A DNA stretch of 64,000 bases, from NCBI GenBank assembly GCA_000824825.2, contig LM655199.1:62001-126000 (forward strand), in the 5' to 3' direction. Each line of letters begins with the position of its first letter. Within the stretch, counting starts at the first letter, position 1. The notes beneath the pieces were generated by a model. It did no database searches. It was not told the origin of the DNA and saw only the letters and a program-made list of their open reading frames with translations. Shown one piece after another: positions 61,421 through 64,000 of the stretch. Both the position numbers and the translations under genes were made by a program. Source of the DNA: Mesorhizobium sp. ORS 3324. Lineage in GTDB: Bacteria > Pseudomonadota > Alphaproteobacteria > Rhizobiales > Rhizobiaceae.

Positions 61421-62620
61421 TTACCTTTCATCCTTCTGGGCCGGCTTCTTGGGATCGGGGACACCGGCAAGCAGCCGGAACTCCTTCAGCCCCGACGGGG
61501 CGAGATCTTCCATCAGTTCCACGAAATCCATGTGCACCATGCGCCGCACGCGGCGGGCGAGATGCGGTATCGGGCTCGACGGCTCGGTGCGGTCATAGAA
61601 GGCGACGACGAGGTCGAGGCATTTAACGACATCGTCGCGCGAGGTGATCCGGTCGGGCAGCCCGGCGCTCGATTCCGCGTAGCTTGCGACATTTGCCATC
61701 GTGTCGGCTCCCCTCGCTTCGGTGCCCATCCTTTCGGCACCATGACCGTTTGGGGCGGGCGCTGCCGGTTCCGCCGGCTGCGGGATTGGCTTTGCGGCCC
61801 CGTTCGCCCCGGCGCCGGCGGTCGAATTCCGCTCCAGCGTCGTCAGCAAACGCTGCAGGAAGCGCCTCAATTCCGGGATGGTGGGGCCATTGCCGTCGAT
61901 GCGCTTGTTGAGCGCGGCATCGACCTGGTCGAGCGCGGCGATCGTAGCGCGGGCATCAGCGAGCAGCGCCGTCATCGCGTCGCCCGCCTGGTCGATCTGC
62001 GCCGCGCAGCCGCTGCGTACCCGGTTCAGAAGCTGGCTGTGGGCGCTCGTCAGCGCCGCCTTCTCGGCCGCGTTCAGTCCAGAAGCCGCCTCCTGCAGCA
62101 TGACGCGCTCATCAAGCGCACCCTGTTCCAGGTCGCGTCCGCTGATCGGTCCGATCTGGCGCGGCGAGAAGAAGATTGTCTCCCTGAGGTTCGCCAGCAG
62201 GCCTTCTTGGGCGTTCTGAAGATCGAGCAGGGCATTGATGCGGCGCAAGGCGGCGTCGCGCGGCGGTGCGTTCGGCCGCAATGCCGGATGCATCGTCTCC
62301 CAATACTGGTCGAAGGTGCTGGCGATGAGGGTCAACCCTTGCGCCAGGCCGGCCAGCCTTTCCTCGTTGGCCAAGGCACGCGCGACGATGACCAGCAGGC
62401 GCAGGTCCCGGCCACGGGCGCGAAGCTCTTCCGCCTTTTCGAGGACGGCCGGCCAATCGACGGGAGTGGATTGCGACGTAGGTTTGTTGCCGTCGTGCAC
62501 AACCTTGATCTGTGGCTCGGTCAGGCGCTCCAGCTCGTGAAAGGCCGGGTCGTTGCGCAAGTCCTCTCCCGACGGATTCTCGCCGTTCAGAGGATCCAGC
62601 CAGAGTGCGAGATCAATCAC
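61421..62620 (-). CDS. tssA: TssA (ImpA N-terminal domain) assembly factor
   Basis: 399 residues from a GTG at 62620 (GGGGG upstream). The N-terminal ImpA_N domain has LDPLNGENPSGEDLRNDPAF. The middle is helical, a Pro/Ala-rich linker follows near 275-305, and the C-terminus contains DVVKCLDLVVAFYDRTEPSS, the pattern of TssA caps that prime and guide sheath growth. It is the first gene of the leftward core operon and divergent from clpV. Confidence 0.93.
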   Translation of the reverse strand: MIDLALWLDPLNGENPSGEDLRNDPAFHELERLTEPQIKVVHDGNKPTSQSTPVDWPAVLEKAEELRARGRDLRLLVIVARALANEERLAGLAQGLTLIASTFDQYWETMHPALRPNAPPRDAALRRINALLDLQNAQEGLLANLRETIFFSPRQIGPISGRDLEQGALDERVMLQEAASGLNAAEKAALTSAHSQLLNRVRSGCAAQIDQAGDAMTALLADARATIAALDQVDAALNKRIDGNGPTIPELRRFLQRLLTTLERNSTAGAGANGAAKPIPQPAEPAAPAPNGHGAERMGTEARGADTMANVASYAESSAGLPDRITSRDDVVKCLDLVVAFYDRTEPSSPIPHLARRVRRMVHMDFVELMEDLAPSGLKEFRLLAGVPDPKKPAQKDER

Positions 62621-62953
62621 ACTAACCCCCAGCCCGCGGCCCCGAGACCACTGTGTGACGCAACGTTATCACACGGCCTCACTCTACCACAATTGAGCGC
62701 CTGCTCAAAAGCTAACGGAAGCTGAACGCGACCGTCTTCGTCGCCGAAACCCATTGCGCGATTGCCGGACCGGGTATGTGAAATGGCTCGCATAGCCCGG
62801 ACAGTAATCCGGTGTTTGTTGGGTGAGTTTGCAGGGCTTGTGTAACCGGGCAGTGCCGCCTGGATGGATCCGATCGACTTATCGATCACACGGCTTTGTC
62901 AAGCAGCGGCTTATATGGCAGGGTACGGTCGGCAGATTGCGGGAGCAGGTTCG
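62621..62953. promoter_or_regulatory. Divergent control region between tssA and clpV
   Basis: 333 bases without a gene. It must contain the promoter of the very long leftward T6SS operon and the promoter of clpV. A GGGAG ribosome site (62941-62945) serves clpV. No convincing sigma-54 promoter was found. The only conspicuous element is the inverted repeat at 62653-62674. Confidence 0.55.
62653..62674. promoter_or_regulatory. Inverted repeat, candidate operator for the T6SS core operon
   Basis: GTGTGA (62653-62658) and its exact complement TCACAC (62669-62674) flank a 10-base spacer that contains the palindrome AACGTT. It lies 33-54 bases upstream of the tssA start. The half-sites resemble the CRP half-site TGTGA but the spacing (10 instead of 6) does not fit CRP. 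A dimeric regulator could bind here. Confidence 0.35.
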
Positions 62954-64000
62954 ATGGAACAGCGCCGGTCATCGCAGAGCTTCAAGCGTAAGGAACTGGT
63001 CGCCAAGCTCAACGCCACGGGGGTGCGCGCCTTCAAGGCCGCGGCCGACACGGCCAAGCTGCGCGGCAATCCCTATGTCGAGCTCGTCCACTTCATCCAG
63101 CAGCTGGTGCTGTCCGAGCGCTCCGACGTGCAGATGATCATCGCCGATGCCGGGCTGGACGTCAGCCGGCTGACGGCGGACATGACCCGCGCCATCGACA
63201 AGCTGCCATACGGCGCCACCTCGGTGGAGGAATTCTCCGACCACATCTTCCACGCCATCCAGGAAGGCTGGAACCTGGCGACGCTGGAATTCGGTGTGGA
63301 GGAGGTGCGCAGCGCCCATATCCTGCTTGCCTGCCTGAAGACGCCGGTGCTGGAAGGACTGGTCTCGAAGATCAGCGCCGAGTTCGACAAGATCGATGCC
63401 GACGGCGTCATTTCGCGCTTCGCCGATGTCACCGAAGGCTCGCTCGAAGCCGGCTCACCTGCCGTCGCAGCCGTGGCCGAGACACCAATGAAGCGCGGTC
63501 CGGGCGGGGATTCGGCGCTGGCGAAATACGCCACCGACCTCACCCAGCGTGCCCGCGACGGCAAGATCGATCCGGTCGTCGGCCGCGATCCCGAGATCCG
63601 GCAGATCGTCGACATCCTGATGCGACGCCGGCAAAACAACCCGATCCTGACCGGCGAAGCCGGCGTCGGCAAGACGGCGGTCGTCGAAGGATTTGCGCTG
63701 CGCATCGCCCAGGGCGACGTGCCGCCGACGCTGCAGAATGTCAGCGTGCGCATGCTCGATGTCGGGCTGATGCAGGCGGGCGCCAGCGTCAAGGGCGAGT
63801 TCGAGAAGCGGCTGAAGGCGGTCATCGACGAGGTGCAGGCCTCCGAGGTTCCGATCATCCTGTTCATCGACGAGGCGCATACGCTGATCGGCGCCGGGGG
63901 TGCTGCGGGCACCGGCGATGCCGCCAATCTTTTGAAGCCGGCGCTGGCGCGCGGCGAATTGCGTACCATCGCCGCCACGACCTGGGCCGAATACAAGCAG
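62954..64000 (+). CDS. clpV: ClpV (TssH) AAA+ ATPase, 5' part (continues past window end)
   Basis: 349 residues visible of an expected 880 or so. The N-terminal Clp-N domain (about 12-160, [20 protein letters not shown]) recognises contracted sheath. The first AAA+ domain begins near 190 with Walker A GEAGVGKT (234-241) and Walker [10 protein letters not shown] (301-309). ClpV extracts and unfolds contracted TssB/TssC for reuse. The ATG at 62954 has GGGAGCAG upstream; the reading frame is uninterrupted to the window edge. It is divergent from tssA and presumably under linked control. Confidence 0.95.
   Translation, partial: MEQRRSSQSFKRKELVAKLNATGVRAFKAAADTAKLRGNPYVELVHFIQQLVLSERSDVQMIIADAGLDVSRLTADMTRAIDKLPYGATSVEEFSDHIFHAIQEGWNLATLEFGVEEVRSAHILLACLKTPVLEGLVSKISAEFDKIDADGVISRFADVTEGSLEAGSPAVAAVAETPMKRGPGGDSALAKYATDLTQRARDGKIDPVVGRDPEIRQIVDILMRRRQNNPILTGEAGVGKTAVVEGFALRIAQGDVPPTLQNVSVRMLDVGLMQAGASVKGEFEKRLKAVIDEVQASEVPIILFIDEAHTLIGAGGAAGTGDAANLLKPALARGELRTIAATTWAEYKQ

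Noticed and set aside
62653-62674. CRP/FNR site upstream of tssA
   Set aside because: Half-sites resemble TGTGA/TCACA but the spacer is 10 bases rather than 6, so it was kept only as an unnamed inverted repeat.
62900-62953. Sigma-54 promoter for clpV (TGGCAG near 62923)
   Set aside because: The -12 element (TTGC with the right spacing) is missing, so the match is not better than chance.
1-64000. tRNA genes, rRNA genes, CRISPR arrays or att direct repeats
   Set aside because: I looked for cloverleaf-type segments, regularly spaced 25-40 bp repeats and long direct repeats flanking the trb region and saw none. A dedicated RNA and repeat search could still find weak cases.

Overview
The window is high-GC DNA with the gene content of a soil alphaproteobacterium of the order Hyphomicrobiales, most likely Mesorhizobium or a close relative. 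The signs are a Trb-type conjugation operon of the kind carried by rhizobial integrative elements, a rhizobial-type two-part intergenic palindrome, DUF3309 and DUF6894 small proteins, and an Imp-type type VI secretion (T6SS) locus. No tRNA, rRNA, CRISPR array or intact transposase was recognised.

Region 1 (1-8196) is the edge of a decaying mobile element. The end of a conjugation operon (trbL 3' end, trbF, trbG, trbI, DUF2274 gene) is followed by about 4.4 kb of gene-poor, relatively AT-rich DNA. This stretch holds remnants of an isochorismatase-fold hydrolase, a metallophosphoesterase, a Tn3-family transposase and a truncated inositol-dehydrogenase-like gene. It also contains a 13-copy 9-bp repeat, a good intrinsic-terminator structure and two intact small genes (DUF3309, DUF6894).

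Region 2 (8197-19171) looks chromosomal. It carries S-formylglutathione hydrolase, a divergent EmrAB-type efflux pair, a PaoABC-type periplasmic molybdenum aldehyde oxidoreductase, and a RidA plus cupin pair divergent from a winged-helix/TPR regulator.

Region 3 (19172-64000, running off the end) is a very large T6SS locus. All thirteen core functions are present: tssA, B, C, D (hcp), E, F, G, H (clpV), I (vgrG), J, K, L and M. The main operon runs leftward from tssA at 62620 through tssB-C-hcp-E-F-G-tagH-J-K-L-M-tagF. It appears to continue without a break into an effector cassette (DUF2169 adaptor, ketosynthase-like protein, DUF4150 PAAR-like protein, a candidate nuclease effector, two related candidate immunity proteins, DUF6484, TIGR02270). 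clpV is divergent from tssA.

A second leftward operon (36424-23402) encodes another FHA protein, a second TssL-OmpA fusion and a second TssM. These are followed by a PP2C phosphatase, a PpkA-like kinase with a large C-terminal domain, a DUF1036 protein, and a membrane-anchored protein that combines an M23 endopeptidase domain with a C-terminal lytic-transglycosylase-like domain. Next to it lie a caspase-fold/Sel1 protein, a small lipoprotein, a DUF6931-like protein and an OmpA protein.

The most interesting points are: (i) duplication of the TssL/TssM/FHA membrane module, the second copy being tied to phosphosignalling and a dual-domain cell-wall hydrolase and lacking its own TssJ and TssK; (ii) an apparent exchangeable effector cassette that begins inside the 3' half of vgrG and ends at tagF, with visibly different codon use; (iii) a new candidate effector-immunity set in it; and (iv) a ketosynthase-fold protein without the catalytic cysteine at the effector-loading position.
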